Positions 54,808-64,000 of a DNA stretch of 64,000 nt are shown one piece after another. The notes under the pieces were generated by a model. That model saw only the letters and a list, made by a program, of their open reading frames with translations. It ran no database searches and was not told the origin of the DNA. The stretch spans positions 124,001-188,000 of the forward strand of contig CAVONT010000021.1 in the NCBI GenBank assembly GCA_963697365.1, written 5' to 3'. A program made the translations under genes and the position numbers. Each line of letters opens with the position of its first letter. Position 1 is the stretch's first letter. The stretch is from CAIXZV01 sp963697365 (lineage in GTDB: Bacteria; Chloroflexota; Limnocylindria; Limnocylindrales; CSP1-4).

Positions 54808-57374
54808 CACGAGCGTCCTGGCCCACCGTCCGTCGATCCGCCGTCGGCCGGCACGGGGTCGTCATTGTCGCCCATGGCACCTCGCTCTGCCAGCCCCAAT
54901 CGGAAGGCGGCGATGGCGGCGACGGTGTCGCCGTCGCCCAGGCGCATGACGATGACGCCCCGCGCCTGCGCCGAGTAACGGTTGATGGAGTTGGTCTCCG
55001 TCCGGATGACCTGGCCGCCGGCCGAGATGAGCATCAACTCGTCGTCCTCGTCGGTGACCTGCTGGACCGCGGCCACGAGGCCCGTCTTGCGGCCCTCGAG
55101 CGCGATGAGCCGGACGCCCTGCCCGCCGCGGTGCTTCTGCCGGAACTCCTTGAGCGGGACCCGCTTCCCGTAGCCCGTCTCGGTGAGCACGAGCAGGTCG
55201 GAGTCGGGTTCGACGACGCTCATCGAGACGACCGCGTCGCCCTGGCGGGCGAGCCGGATGCCGATGACGCCCGCGGCATCACGGCCCATCGGCCTGACCT
55301 CGTCCTCGCTGAATCGGGCGAGCATCCCCTGGTTCGTGGCGATGATCACGTGGTCCTCGCCGGAGCTCACGTCCACCCAGGCCAGCTCGTCGGCGTCGGC
55401 GATGGTGATCGCCCGGATGCCCGTGGACCGGACGCGCTCGAACTGCTCGAGCGGGGTCTTCTTGATGATGCCGCGCCGGGTCGCCAGCACGAGGTAGTGG
55501 CCGGGCTCGAAGTTGGGCAGGCAGATCGTGGCGACCGGGACCTCGCCCGACTCCACCTGGACGCCGGGGAGATTGATGATCGCCATGCCCTTGGCCTGGC
55601 GGCTGGCATCGGGGATCGAGTGGACCTTGGCGCTGAACACACGCCCCCGGTTGGTGAAGAACAGGGCCCAGTCGTGCGTGTTGGCCGCCAGCAGGTGCTC
55701 GACCGCGTCCTCCTCGCGGGTCACGTGGCCGATGATCCCCTTGCCGCCGCGGTGCTGGCGGCGGTACGTGCCGACCGGCTGGCGCTTGATGTAGCCGCGC
55801 CGGCTGATCGTGATGACGACATCCTCGTCTGCGATGAGGTCCTCGTCGGTCATCTCGCGGTTGGAGTCGTCCACCACCCTGGTGCGCCGCTCGCCGGCGT
55901 ACTTCTTCTTGAGACCCTCGAGCTCGTCCTTGATGATTGCGAGGACCCGGGCCGGATTGGCCAGGATGTCCTCGAGCTCCGCGATGAGCTGGATGACCGA
56001 GAGGTACTCGTCCTCGATCTTCTGGCGCTCGAGGGCGGCCAGGCGCGCAAGGCGCAGGTCGAGGATCGCGTCGGCCTGGAGCTCGGACAGGCCGAAGGTG
56101 GTCATCAGGCCGACGCGCGCGGTGGGCGTGTCCGCTGAGGCCCGGATCAGGGCGATCACGGCATCGAGGTTGTCGAGCGCGATCTTGAGGCCCTCGAGGA
56201 TGTGGGCCCGGGCGCGCGCCTTCTCGAGGTCGTACTCGGTCCGCCGCCGGACGATGTCCTTGCGGTGGTCCGTGTAGTGGCTGATAACGCCCTTGAGCGG
56301 CAGGGTCTGCGGCTGGCCGTCCACCAGCGCCAGCAGGTTCAGGTTGAAGGTGGTCTGCAGCGAGGTGTGCTTGAACAGGTTGTTCAGCACCTTGTGCGGG
56401 TTGGCATCCCGCTTGATCTCGATGTAGATCCGCATGCCGTCGCGGTCGGACTCGTCCCGGAGGTCGCTGATGCCCTCCATCTTCTTGTCCTTGACGAGAT
56501 CGGCGATCTTCTCGAGCAGCGTCGCCTTGTTCACCTGGTAGGGGAGCTCGGTGACGATGATCGCAGTCCGGTCGAGACGTGCCTCCTCGAAGGCGACCTG
56601 CGCGCGCATGACGACCCGGCCGTGGCCGTGGGCGTACATCTCGCGGATCGCGTCCACCGTCTCCTGCTCGCCGGTCAGCGAGTTGCGCCGGGTCTCATAC
56701 CGGAAGATCGAGGCGCCGGTGGGGAAGTCGGGACCCTTGACGATCCTGCACAGGTCGTCGTTGGTGATCGTCGGGTCGTCGATGTAGGCGATCGTCGCGT
56801 CCACCACCTCGCCCAGGTGGTGGGGCGGGATGTTGGTGGCCATGCCGACCGCGATCCCCGACGAGCCGTTGATCAGCAGGTTCGGCAGCTTGGCCGGCAG
56901 GACCGTCGGCTCCCTGTGGGTGCCGTCGTAGTTGTCCGCGTAGTCGACGGTGTTCTTGTCGATGTCGGCCAGCATCTCGGCCGAGATCGCCGTGAGGCGG
57001 GCCTCGGTGTACCGCATGGCGGCGGCGGAGTCGCCGTCGATGGACCCGAAGTTGCCCTGGCCGTCCACGAGCGGGTAGCGCAGCGAGAAGTCCTGGGCCA
57101 GGCGGACCAGGGCGTCGTACAGCGCGACGTCGCCGTGGGGGTGGTACTTGCCCATCACCTCGCCGACGATGGCCGCGCACTTGCGGTAGGAGCTCGTGGC
57201 GCTGAGGCCCATCTCGCCCATCGTGTAGAGGATCCGCCGGTGCACGGGCTTCAGGCCGTCGCGCACGTCCGGCAGCGCGCGAGCGACGATGACACTCATC
57301 GCATAGTCGAGGTACGAGACGCGCATCTCGTCCTCGATGTGGATCGCCCGGACGTCGCCCAGGTTGTCGGTCAC
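54807..57374 (-). CDS. gyrA: DNA gyrase subunit A
   Basis: 855 residues, intact. Breakage-reunion domain with KYHPHGDVALYDALVRLAQ (QRDR; Val at the usual Ser83 position, Asp87 kept) and catalytic Tyr in AAAMRYTEARL; C-terminal pinwheel with the GyrA-box-like QHRGGKG. It introduces negative supercoils with GyrB. Separated from gyrB by two genes (AlkD-like, thioesterase). Confidence 0.96.
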   Translation of the reverse strand: MTDNLGDVRAIHIEDEMRVSYLDYAMSVIVARALPDVRDGLKPVHRRILYTMGEMGLSATSSYRKCAAIVGEVMGKYHPHGDVALYDALVRLAQDFSLRYPLVDGQGNFGSIDGDSAAAMRYTEARLTAISAEMLADIDKNTVDYADNYDGTHREPTVLPAKLPNLLINGSSGIAVGMATNIPPHHLGEVVDATIAYIDDPTITNDDLCRIVKGPDFPTGASIFRYETRRNSLTGEQETVDAIREMYAHGHGRVVMRAQVAFEEARLDRTAIIVTELPYQVNKATLLEKIADLVKDKKMEGISDLRDESDRDGMRIYIEIKRDANPHKVLNNLFKHTSLQTTFNLNLLALVDGQPQTLPLKGVISHYTDHRKDIVRRRTEYDLEKARARAHILEGLKIALDNLDAVIALIRASADTPTARVGLMTTFGLSELQADAILDLRLARLAALERQKIEDEYLSVIQLIAELEDILANPARVLAIIKDELEGLKKKYAGERRTRVVDDSNREMTDEDLIADEDVVITISRRGYIKRQPVGTYRRQHRGGKGIIGHVTREEDAVEHLLAANTHDWALFFTNRGRVFSAKVHSIPDASRQAKGMAIINLPGVQVESGEVPVATICLPNFEPGHYLVLATRRGIIKKTPLEQFERVRSTGIRAITIADADELAWVDVSSGEDHVIIATNQGMLARFSEDEVRPMGRDAAGVIGIRLARQGDAVVSMSVVEPDSDLLVLTETGYGKRVPLKEFRQKHRGGQGVRLIALEGRKTGLVAAVQQVTDEDDELMLISAGGQVIRTETNSINRYSAQARGVIVMRLGDGDTVAAIAAFRLGLAERGAMGDNDDPVPADGGSTDGGPGRS

Positions 57375-57398
57375 GTGGTGGCTCTCCTACCGGTCAGG

Positions 57399-58385
57399 TC
57401 AGGCGGGTGAAGGGGTTCGGTCGATGACGGTCCGCTCAGCCGGGGGGATGGCGAGACCGAGGTGCAGGAAGTCGCTGGCGGCGGCTGCCGCGCGGGAGGT
57501 GTTCGGGGCGCCGGGAACCCGGCGGATGCCGTCGAGGGTGGCCTTGAGGCCGGCGACGGAGGCGGGCGCGAGCTTGGAGGCGCCGTCCCGGATGACCCAG
57601 GCACGGGCGCCGTCAGCCGTGGCACGGGCGATGTCTGCCTCGTGGCGGAGGAAGGCCTCCGTCTGCTCGGGAGCAATGGCGGTCATGGAGCGCAGGGCCC
57701 ACGACAGGGCCTTCTGCACATCGGGCTCCGGGTCGCCGATGAGCTGGCCGACGATGCCGAGGCCCAGGCGGGCGACCTGCGGCGTGCGCCCGGCCAGCCG
57801 ATCCACCGCGGGAATGGTGGCGACCGTCGAGCCGGCGAGGCGGCGCTCCCAGCGTGACGGCGAGTAGACGAGCTGCTCAAGCTCTGCCCAACGGTAGGGC
57901 TCGGCGAGGATCCCGCGGCCCGCGACGTGCGCGAGGCTGTCGACGGTGATCCAGTCGCTCGTGCGGCGGCTCTCGGCCCGGACGAGCTGCCAGGTGAGCT
58001 CCGGGTCGCTGGTGATCGTGCGCTCCAGCAGGTCGAACGCGAGCCAGTGGAGCTCGAGGGTCGCATCGCGGAGCATTGCCTGGGCGATGTCCAGGAGGAG
58101 TGCGGGCCGGTCGCGGCGGGTCGCGGCGCGCAGGCCGCGCGACACCTGCTCGAGCAGCGGCTGCCGGACGCCGAGGTTGGGGCCGATGCCGGGCGCGACG
58201 CGCCGCTGGCCCTCGAGGTACTCCGGGTCGGCGAGATTTCCGAGGCCGGTCTTGAGCTCCGCCACCAGCTCCGCGGGGTTGCCCGCGAGATCGCCGGCGC
58301 GACGCCCGAGGGCCAGCGCATCGGCGGACCGTGCAGCGACGAGTGCGCGGGCACGCTCGGTGGTGGGGCTCACGGCGGTCGTCAT
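57399..58385 (-). CDS. DNA alkylation repair protein (AlkD-like HEAT repeats)
   Basis: 328 residues of alpha-helical repeats: LAGNPAELVAELKTGLGNL, LHWLAFDLLERTITSDPEL, WAELEQLVYSPSRWERRLAGS, VQKALSWALRSM. This matches the AlkD/AlkC ARM-HEAT glycosylase family, which removes positively charged alkylated bases without base flipping. ATG 58385 overlaps the thioesterase stop (ATGA). Complements the ogt/Ada-AlkA genes at 36-38 kb. Confidence 0.78.
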   Translation of the reverse strand: MTTAVSPTTERARALVAARSADALALGRRAGDLAGNPAELVAELKTGLGNLADPEYLEGQRRVAPGIGPNLGVRQPLLEQVSRGLRAATRRDRPALLLDIAQAMLRDATLELHWLAFDLLERTITSDPELTWQLVRAESRRTSDWITVDSLAHVAGRGILAEPYRWAELEQLVYSPSRWERRLAGSTVATIPAVDRLAGRTPQVARLGLGIVGQLIGDPEPDVQKALSWALRSMTAIAPEQTEAFLRHEADIARATADGARAWVIRDGASKLAPASVAGLKATLDGIRRVPGAPNTSRAAAAASDFLHLGLAIPPAERTVIDRTPSPA

Positions 58386-58900
58386 GACGTGGTTGCCACC
58401 ATCTCGGGTGCATCGGGCGTCGACACGAAGGCGTAGCGCTCCTTGAGCTCGCGCTTCTTGTCCTCGGGGGCGGCCATGAAGGTCCCGGTGGCCTGGGCGA
58501 GGACGGTGCCGTCCGCGTCGTAGAGCGCGGCCTCGGCTTCGACGATCCTGCGCCGGACGCCGGTCACGCGGCCCTCGCCACGGATGGGCACGCCGATCGG
58601 GACGGGCTTGCGGAAGTCGACCTGCATGCGGGCGGTCACACCCCACAGGTCGTGCTCCACGAGGGCCCACGCCATGACCTCGTCGAGGAGCGTGCAGATG
58701 ATCCCACCGTGCGCGATGCCGTCCCAGCCCTGGAACCGGTCCGGCAGGGTGATCTCGATCCAGCATCGGTCGTCGCCGGCGTGCAGCACCAGGTGCAACC
58801 CGTGGGTGTTGAGCGACCCGCAGGCGAAGCAGTTGTGCGGCGCGATGCGCACCGGCCGGCCGCCGATCCGCACGTCGGAGACGAGGGCCTCAGATGTCAA
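58382..58900 (-). CDS. PaaI-type hotdog thioesterase
   Basis: About 172 residues. The hotdog signature is GWDGIAHGGIICTLLDEVMAWAL with the catalytic Asp; an N-terminal NCFACGSLNTHGLHL gives a CxxC pair. Such enzymes hydrolyse acyl-CoA thioesters. The start is uncertain: TTG 58900 (11-nt overlap with gyrB) or GTG 58873. Sits inside the gyrB-gyrA interval. Confidence 0.8.
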   Translation of the reverse strand: MTSEALVSDVRIGGRPVRIAPHNCFACGSLNTHGLHLVLHAGDDRCWIEITLPDRFQGWDGIAHGGIICTLLDEVMAWALVEHDLWGVTARMQVDFRKPVPIGVPIRGEGRVTGVRRRIVEAEAALYDADGTVLAQATGTFMAAPEDKKRELKERYAFVSTPDAPEMVATTS

Positions 58901-60865
58901 GGTTCCGCACCTTGCGTGCCTCCGACTTGATGAAGTCCTTGCGCGGCTCAACGCGCTCGCCCATGAGCATCGTGAAGATGCCGTCGGCGGCCGACGCGTC
59001 GTCCACCTCCACCTTGAGCAGGGTCCGGGTCTCCGGGTTCATCGTGGTGTCCCACAGCTGGTCGGCGTTCATCTCGCCGAGACCCTTGAAGCGCTGCACG
59101 CTCAGGTTCTTGACGTTGAACTCCTTGACGATCCGGTCCCGGTCCTTCTCGGACCCGGCGTACCTGGTCACCTTGCCGGTGGACACGCGGTAGAGCGGCG
59201 GCTGCGCGATGTACAGGTAGCCGTTCTCGATGACCTCGGGCATGTGCCGGTAGAAGAACGTGAGCAGCAGGGTGCGGATGTGGGCGCCGTCCACGTCGGC
59301 GTCGGTCATGATGATGATCCGGTGGTACCGGAGGCGTGGTGATGTCGAACGTGTCCCCGATGCCGCCGCCGAGGGCGATGATCAGCGGCTTGACGTTGTC
59401 GGAGCTGAGGATCCGGTCCAGGCGCGCCTTCTCGACGTTGAGGATCTTGCCGCGCAAGCGGCAGGATCGCCTGGAAGCGCCGGTCGCGTCCCTGCTTCGC
59501 CGAGCCGCCGGCGGAGTCGCCCTCGACGATGTAGACCTCGCTCTTGGCGGGATCCCGCTCCTGGCAGTCGGCCAGCTTGCCGGGCAGCGACATGCCGTCG
59601 AGCGCGCCCTTGCGGATCACGAGGTCGCGGGCCTTGCGTGCGGCGTCCCGTGCCCTGGCGGACATGAGGCACTTCTCGATGATCCGCCGGCCGTCGGCCG
59701 GGTTCTCCTCCAGGTGCTGCGAGATCGCCTCGGCGAGGGCACCCTCGACCTGGCCCGCCACCTCGGCGTTGCCGAGCTTGGCCTTGGTCTGGCCCTCGAA
59801 CTGGGGATCGGTGAGCTTGACGCTGACCACGGCGGTCAGGCCCTCGCGGACGTCGTCCCCGGAGAGGTTCCCGTCCGACTCCTTCAGCACGCCCGCGCGC
59901 TTCGCCCAGTCGTTGAGCGACCGGGTCAGCGCCCGGCGGAAGCCGGTGATGTGCGTGCCGCCATCGACCGTGTTGATGTTGTTGGCGAAGGCGAGGACGT
60001 TCTCGGTGTAGGTGTCGTTGTACTGGAGCGCCACCTCGACCGTGGTCGAGCCGTCCTTGCGCTCGCAGTAGATCGGGCGGTTGTGGAGCGCCTCCTTGTT
60101 CCGGTTCAGGTGCCGGACGAAGGAGACCAGCCCGCCCTCGAAGTAGAAGGAGCGCTCGCGTTCGATCCGCTCGTCACGCAGCGTGATCCAGACGCCCTTC
60201 GTCAGGTACGCGGACTCGCGCAGGCGCTGGGAGATGGTCTCGAACGAGTAGTCCGTGGTGTCGAACATCTCCGCATCGGCCTGGAAGACGGTCCGGGTGC
60301 CCTTGCGGGTGCCCTGGGGCCCGATCCTCTCGACCTTGGTGATCGGCTTGCCCCGCTCGTACTCCTGGCTCCAGACCCCGCCGTCGCGCGCGGTCTCGAC
60401 GCGCAGCCAGGAGGACAGCGCGTTCACGACGGACACACCCACGCCGTGGAGGCCACCGGACACCTTGTAGCCGCCGCCGCCGAACTTGCCGCCGGCATGG
60501 AGGACGGTGTGCACGACCTCGAGGGCATCCTTGCCCGTCGAGTGCTTCCCGACGGGCACGCCCCGGCCGTCGTCCTCGACGGAGAGCTTGCCGTCCTCGC
60601 GGATCGTGACCGTGACAGTGGTCGCGTAGCCCGCCATCGCCTCGTCGATCGAGTTGTCGACGACCTCCCACACGAGGTGGTGCAGGCCGCGCACGTCGGT
60701 GGAGCCGATGTACATGCCCGGCCGGCGGCGCACCGCCTCGAGGCCCTCCAGCACCTGGATGCTGGACGCGCCGTACTCGGGACCGGTCGGGCCCTTCGAC
60801 TTCTTGCCGCCGGCAGCACGACCGTTGGGCTCGGCCGGGACCTGCTTGTTGCCGACGTCCGTCAC
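58890..60865 (-). CDS. gyrB: DNA gyrase subunit B (two frameshifts)
   Basis: About 657 residues. ATPase: EVVDNSIDEAMAGYATT, VEDDGRGVPVGKH, GGGGYKVSGGLHGVGVSVV; TOPRIM: VEGDSAGGSAKQGRDRRFQA, then LRGKILNVEKARLDRI, and IIIMTDADVDGAHIRTLLL. Extra bases near 59456 and 59333 split the TOPRIM domain into three frames although each piece is perfectly conserved, so sequence error is likeliest. The GTG start (60865) overlaps the parB stop. Confidence 0.94.
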
Positions 60866-61746
60866 GCATCTCCTCCAGTAATTCGCTGGTACAGGCGGCC
60901 GAGCTCCTCGTCGCTGTAGTACTCGATCACGATGCGGCCGCCCTTGCGCGACCGGTTGAGGCTGACCTTGGTGCCCAGGTGCTGGCGCAGGTCCTCCTCG
61001 ACCCGCTCCAGGTCCGGGTCGAGCCGGCGGGGTGCCGTGGCTGCGGGAGCCGGCCTGGGCTCACGGAGGCGCCGGACCAGCTCCTCTGCCTGGCGGACCG
61101 AGAGGCCCTGGGCGACGATCGTGCGGAGCACGTGGGGCTGGCCCTCGAGCGGCAACCCGCCGAGCGCACGGCCGTGGCCCTCGCTGATGCGGCCGTCCGT
61201 GATCGCCCCCTGGACGTCTGGGTGGAGGTCGAGGAGGCGGAGCGTGTTGGCCACGGTGGCGCGTGCCTTGCCGACGCGCCTGGCGACCTGCTCCTGGGTG
61301 AGCCCGAAGTCGTCGATGAGCTGCCGGTAGGCGAGCGCCTCGTCGATGGCGTCGAGATCGGCCCGCTGGACGTTCTCGACCAGCGCGACCTCGAGCTGCT
61401 CGAGGTCCGCCAGCTGCTTCACGAGGGCGGGAATGCGCTCGAGACCGGCGAGCCGCGACGCCCGGACACGACGCTCGCCGGCGATCAGCTGGTAGCCGGT
61501 CGTGGTCTCCGTGACGAGGACGGGCTGCAGGACGCCGTGCTCCCGGATGCTGGCGGCGAGCTCTGCGAGGCCGGCGTCGTCCATGCGGTGACGGGGCTGG
61601 TGTGGGTTCGGGGCGAGCGTCGCCAGCGGCACGTCCACCACCGCGGCGCCCGGCGCGGACCCAGCCACGGCCGCGGGTCGCTGCGGGATCAGGGACGAGA
61701 GACCGCGGCCGAGCGCCGACGGGACGCGATCAGGGTTGACGGTCAC
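60862..61746 (-). CDS. parB: Chromosome-partitioning protein ParB
   Basis: 294 residues. N-terminal CTPase/ParB domain with NPHQPRHR, GVLQPVLV and the GERRVRASRLAG motif; HTH region LTQEQVARRVGKARATVANTLRL; C-terminal dimerisation domain with RKGGRIVIEYYSDEEL. It binds the parS sites 1 kb away and slides as a CTP clamp. Starts at GTG 61746 overlapping parA (GTGA). Confidence 0.95.
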   Translation of the reverse strand: MTVNPDRVPSALGRGLSSLIPQRPAAVAGSAPGAAVVDVPLATLAPNPHQPRHRMDDAGLAELAASIREHGVLQPVLVTETTTGYQLIAGERRVRASRLAGLERIPALVKQLADLEQLEVALVENVQRADLDAIDEALAYRQLIDDFGLTQEQVARRVGKARATVANTLRLLDLHPDVQGAITDGRISEGHGRALGGLPLEGQPHVLRTIVAQGLSVRQAEELVRRLREPRPAPAATAPRRLDPDLERVEEDLRQHLGTKVSLNRSRKGGRIVIEYYSDEELGRLYQRITGGDA

Positions 61747-62564
61747 GCGGCGGCTCCCGCGGCTGCGCCTGCTGTCAAGGCCGCTGCCGCTGCTGCGTCG
61801 CGGCGGCCCCGCAACTCATGGGCGAGCGCCTCGTACGCCTCTGCGCCCTTGGAATCCGGCCGGTACAGGGCGATGGGCTTGCCGTGGCTGGGCGCCTCCG
61901 CCAGCCGGATGCTCCGCGGCACGATCGTCGCGAAGACGGCGTCGGCGAGGTGCCTGCGGACCTCGTTGGCGACCTCGGCGGAGAGCCTGGTCCGGGCGTC
62001 GTACATCGTCAGGACGACGCCGGAGATGTCGAGTTCCGGGTTGAGGTGGTCGCGGACCAGGTTGACGGTCGCCAGCAGCTGGCTGAGCCCCTCCAGGGCG
62101 TAGTACTCGCACTGGAGGGGGATCAGGACCGCGTCGGTCCCCGTGAGCGCGTTCACCGTCAGCAGGCCGAGCGACGGGGGGCAGTCGACGAGGACCCAGT
62201 CCCATGCGTCACGCTCGACGCTCAGGGCGCGCGCGAGCCGCCGCTCGCGACCCTCCTCGTTGACCAGCTCGATCTCCGCGCCCGCGAGGGCGATCGTGGA
62301 CGGGACGAGCCGCAGACCATCGACGGCGGTGGGGACGTGCAGTTCCGCGAGCGGTCGCCCGGCGATCAGCGCGTCGTAGATCGACCCATCCACGGCCGTC
62401 TTGTCGATACCGAAGCCGCTCGTCGCGTTGCCCTGTGGATCAAGGTCGATGACGAGGACGCGGTCACCGAGAAGGGCCAGGTAGGTTGCGAGATTGACCA
62501 CAGTGGTGGTCTTCCCGACGCCGCCTTTCTGGTTGCTGCAGGCGATCGTCTGGCCCACGCACAC
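61743..62564 (-). CDS. parA: Chromosome-partitioning ATPase ParA
   Basis: 273 residues. Deviant Walker A CSNQKGGVGKTTTVVNLA, motif LVIDLDPQGNATSGFG, Walker B VLVDCPPSLGLLT. It forms the nucleoid gradient that moves ParB-parS complexes. Ala-rich tail (AAALTAGAAAGAAA). Start GTG 62564 (GTG 62558 also possible). Confidence 0.95.
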   Translation of the reverse strand: MCVGQTIACSNQKGGVGKTTTVVNLATYLALLGDRVLVIDLDPQGNATSGFGIDKTAVDGSIYDALIAGRPLAELHVPTAVDGLRLVPSTIALAGAEIELVNEEGRERRLARALSVERDAWDWVLVDCPPSLGLLTVNALTGTDAVLIPLQCEYYALEGLSQLLATVNLVRDHLNPELDISGVVLTMYDARTRLSAEVANEVRRHLADAVFATIVPRSIRLAEAPSHGKPIALYRPDSKGAEAYEALAHELRGRRDAAAAAALTAGAAAGAAA

Positions 62565-62748
62565 TCCCGTCCACTTGATGATTCGTGAAGTCCAATTCTA
62601 GCATCGGAGCCCCGGCGACCGGCCCGACTGAGCCGTCTGCCGATCGACTGGCGAATGCTCGCATCCCGTGCTTGTCCAGGCATTGCGTGGCATGTGGACA
62701 ACCACGGTCGGTCGCCGGACTGCTCGCGGAGCCACGGCGGACCCGACC

Positions 62749-62764
62749 TGTTGCACGTGCAACA
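62749..62764. promoter_or_regulatory. parS site 1
   Basis: TGTTGCACGTGCAACA, a perfect 16-bp palindrome, two symmetric changes from the consensus TGTTTCACGTGAAACA. Bound by ParB. Confidence 0.85.
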
Positions 62765-62807
62765 CCGACGGCCAGGCGGCCGCTCCGCCGCAGCCATCCT
62801 CAACGGC

Positions 62808-62823
62808 TGTTGCACGTGAAACA
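62808..62823. promoter_or_regulatory. parS site 2
   Basis: TGTTGCACGTGAAACA, one base off the consensus parS; 59 nt from site 1. Confidence 0.88.
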
Positions 62824-62958
62824 TCGCCGGACCAGCCCCTGGGTGCGCAAGCGACAGGTGGGTGTCACCCGACAACGTGGACGGCGCTCGGGGATCGTCG
62901 GCACGACGGCCGACGCGTCCTGCGCATCACGTGCGTGCGCGCGACCCGAAGACGATGA

Positions 62959-62987
62959 TTGCCCGTTCCGGGGGGTCGTGGGATACT
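62959..62987 (+). promoter_or_regulatory. Candidate mreD promoter
   Basis: -35 TTGCCC (62959-62964), 17-nt spacer, -10 GATACT (62982-62987), about 90 nt before mreD. Confidence 0.45.
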
Positions 62988-63075
62988 CCGTCCAGCGTTT
63001 GCTGTCACCCTTCGTCGCGGTCGCCTAGCAGCTGGGCTCGACCGTCGGCTCGTCCGCCGAGGATCGCTCGCCTAC

Positions 63076-63576
63076 ATGCAGTACATCATCGCCGCGGCCG
63101 TTGCCGTGGTGACCGCGCTCGCTGAGTTCACCATCGTCCCGTACCTGAAGATCGGTGACGCGACGCTCGACTTGACGCTCGTCATCGCTGTGATCTGGGC
63201 CATCGCGGGTGGCCTCGAGGCCGGCTTGACGTTCGCCTTCGTCGGCGGCATCGCGCTCGACATCCTCGGGGGGCGCCCGCTCGGCTCGACAGCATTCTCA
63301 CTGCTCATCGCCGTTGGAATCGCCTCCCTGATCGGTGGGGCGATGACCAGGGTCCGGATCGCCGCCCCGGTCGTCGCAACCGCCGTCGCAAGCCCGGTCT
63401 ACCAGTTGCTCCTCCTGTCCGCGACAACACTGCTGTCCACGGCGCTCCTCTCGCAGGCGGCGCTGTCCTCGGTGCTGCCATCGACCATCTACGACACGGT
63501 GGTCGCAGCGATCGTCGGGCCACTCGTGTTGACCATCGTCCTTCGTCGCCGCGCCCAGGAGCGGATGGACTGGTGA
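63076..63576 (+). CDS. mreD: Rod shape-determining protein MreD
   Basis: 166 residues, five membrane helices (IIAAAVAVVTALAEFTIVPY first; GLTFAFVGGIALDILGGRPL is the typical MreD stretch). It partners MreC in the elongasome. ATG 63076; GTGA overlap with the PBP2 gene. Confidence 0.85.
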   Translation: MQYIIAAAVAVVTALAEFTIVPYLKIGDATLDLTLVIAVIWAIAGGLEAGLTFAFVGGIALDILGGRPLGSTAFSLLIAVGIASLIGGAMTRVRIAAPVVATAVASPVYQLLLLSATTLLSTALLSQAALSSVLPSTIYDTVVAAIVGPLVLTIVLRRRAQERMDW

Positions 63577-64000
63577 ACGACACGTATCTCGTCCCGAAAC
63601 CCGATCGCGATCGGCGGCCACTGCGGTTTGTGGCGTTCGGGGCCCTCGCCCTCCTGGCCTTCGGGCTCCTCACGCTCAGGCTCGGGTACCTCCAGATCAA
63701 CAGCGGTCAGACGCTCGCCGCGCAGGTGGAGGAGCAGCGGACCGCCGAGAAGTCTGTGCCCGCTCCGCGCGGCCTCATCTACGATCGCAAGGGTCGGCCG
63801 CTCGTCACGAACGTGGCCGCCTTCGCCGTGAAGATCACGCCGTCCGACCTGCCGTTCAGCCGGCGCGACGAGGTGGCGCAGCGCCTTGGCGGTCTCCTCG
63901 GCATGGAGCCGGCCGAGATCCTGACCACCATCGATGGGGCACCCGGCTCGCGTTTCGACCCGGTCCGCATCGCGCAGGACGTGCCCGAGCAGACCGCCCG
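63573..64000 (+). CDS. mrdA: Penicillin-binding protein 2 (mrdA-type), partial
   Basis: GTG 63573, runs off the right edge. Cytoplasmic start, membrane helix (FGALALLAFGLLTLRLGYLQ), then the PBP2 dimerisation domain (VPAPRGLIYDRKGRPLVTNV). The transpeptidase domain lies beyond the window. Follows mreD as in mreBCD-mrdA clusters. Confidence 0.9.
   Translation, partial: MNDTYLVPKPDRDRRPLRFVAFGALALLAFGLLTLRLGYLQINSGQTLAAQVEEQRTAEKSVPAPRGLIYDRKGRPLVTNVAAFAVKITPSDLPFSRRDEVAQRLGGLLGMEPAEILTTIDGAPGSRFDPVRIAQDVPEQTA

Larger units (their letters stand above)
62565..63075. other. parA/mreD divergent intergenic region
   Basis: 511 nt with no supported gene; contains two parS sites and the mreD promoter. 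No mreB or mreC precedes mreD here. Confidence 0.7.

Overview
The window is a 64-kb piece of very GC-rich bacterial chromosome (roughly 70% G+C by eye) from the replication-origin neighbourhood. The gene repertoire (dnaA/dnaN/recF/dciA, rpmH-rnpA-yidD-yidC-khpB, parA/parB with parS, gyrA/gyrB, acyl-ACP desaturase, VIT1-type transporter, VanW-type protein, leaderless-looking -10 elements) fits an uncultured Chloroflexota lineage, perhaps Limnocylindria-like. Actinomycetota is the main alternative. This assignment is inference from gene content and was not tested by any search.

Layout. 1-4.7 kb: surface-polysaccharide or protein-glycosylation membrane proteins (a tandem GT-C protein cut by the left edge, a second polytopic protein, a GT2 enzyme). 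4.7-11.1 kb, minus strand: BFN/DUF151 protein, rhomboid protease, a PP2C-like/beta-propeller membrane protein, then dciA-recF-dnaN with overlapping stop/start codons. 11.2-11.8 kb: probable oriC. 11.8-13.2 kb: dnaA. 13.5-16.6 kb, plus strand: rpmH-rnpA-yidD-yidC-khpB behind a near-consensus promoter. 16.7-24.5 kb: VanW protein, LysE exporter, HAD phosphatase, P1B-ATPase fused to hemerythrin, an ArsR operon, a C39-like protease. 24.5-28.7 kb: VIT1 transporter, SGNH esterase, tmRNA, acyl-ACP desaturase, flavodoxin. 29-34 kb: glycolipid-binding protein, urease-type UreAB and UreC without maturation genes, GNAT, an unusual palindrome array, a proline-racemase-family enzyme. 34-40 kb: smpB, a candidate 16-codon gene, a C-terminal processing protease, ogt + Ada/AlkA adaptive-response genes, ftsX/ftsE. 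40-46 kb: a giant DUF11-repeat surface protein. 46-49 kb: GNAT, prfB (with the classical +1 frameshift site) and a small Cys-rich protein. 49-57 kb: ydcF-like gene, secA, three tiny membrane proteins, prs, gyrA. 57-62.6 kb: AlkD-like, thioesterase, gyrB, parB, parA. 62.7-62.8 kb: two parS sites. 63-64 kb: mreD and the start of a PBP2 gene.

Functionally most of the window is core replication, segregation, translation, secretion and cell-wall machinery. Accessory functions are alkylation repair, metal handling and nitrogen/amino-acid catabolism. Many neighbours share 4-nt GTGA/ATGA overlaps, which suggests translational coupling. About fifteen single-base indels interrupt otherwise intact conserved genes (dnaA, gyrB, ftsE, ctpA and others). 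I annotate those genes full length across the shift and regard sequence or assembly error as the likeliest cause. Least expected elements: a promoter-SD-16-codon Cys-containing ORF at 34.8 kb, a four-copy GATCGG-N5-CCGATC array at 32.8-33.0 kb, an accessory-less urease homologue lacking the flap cysteine, and a CX3CX2C-duplicated miniprotein ahead of prfB.
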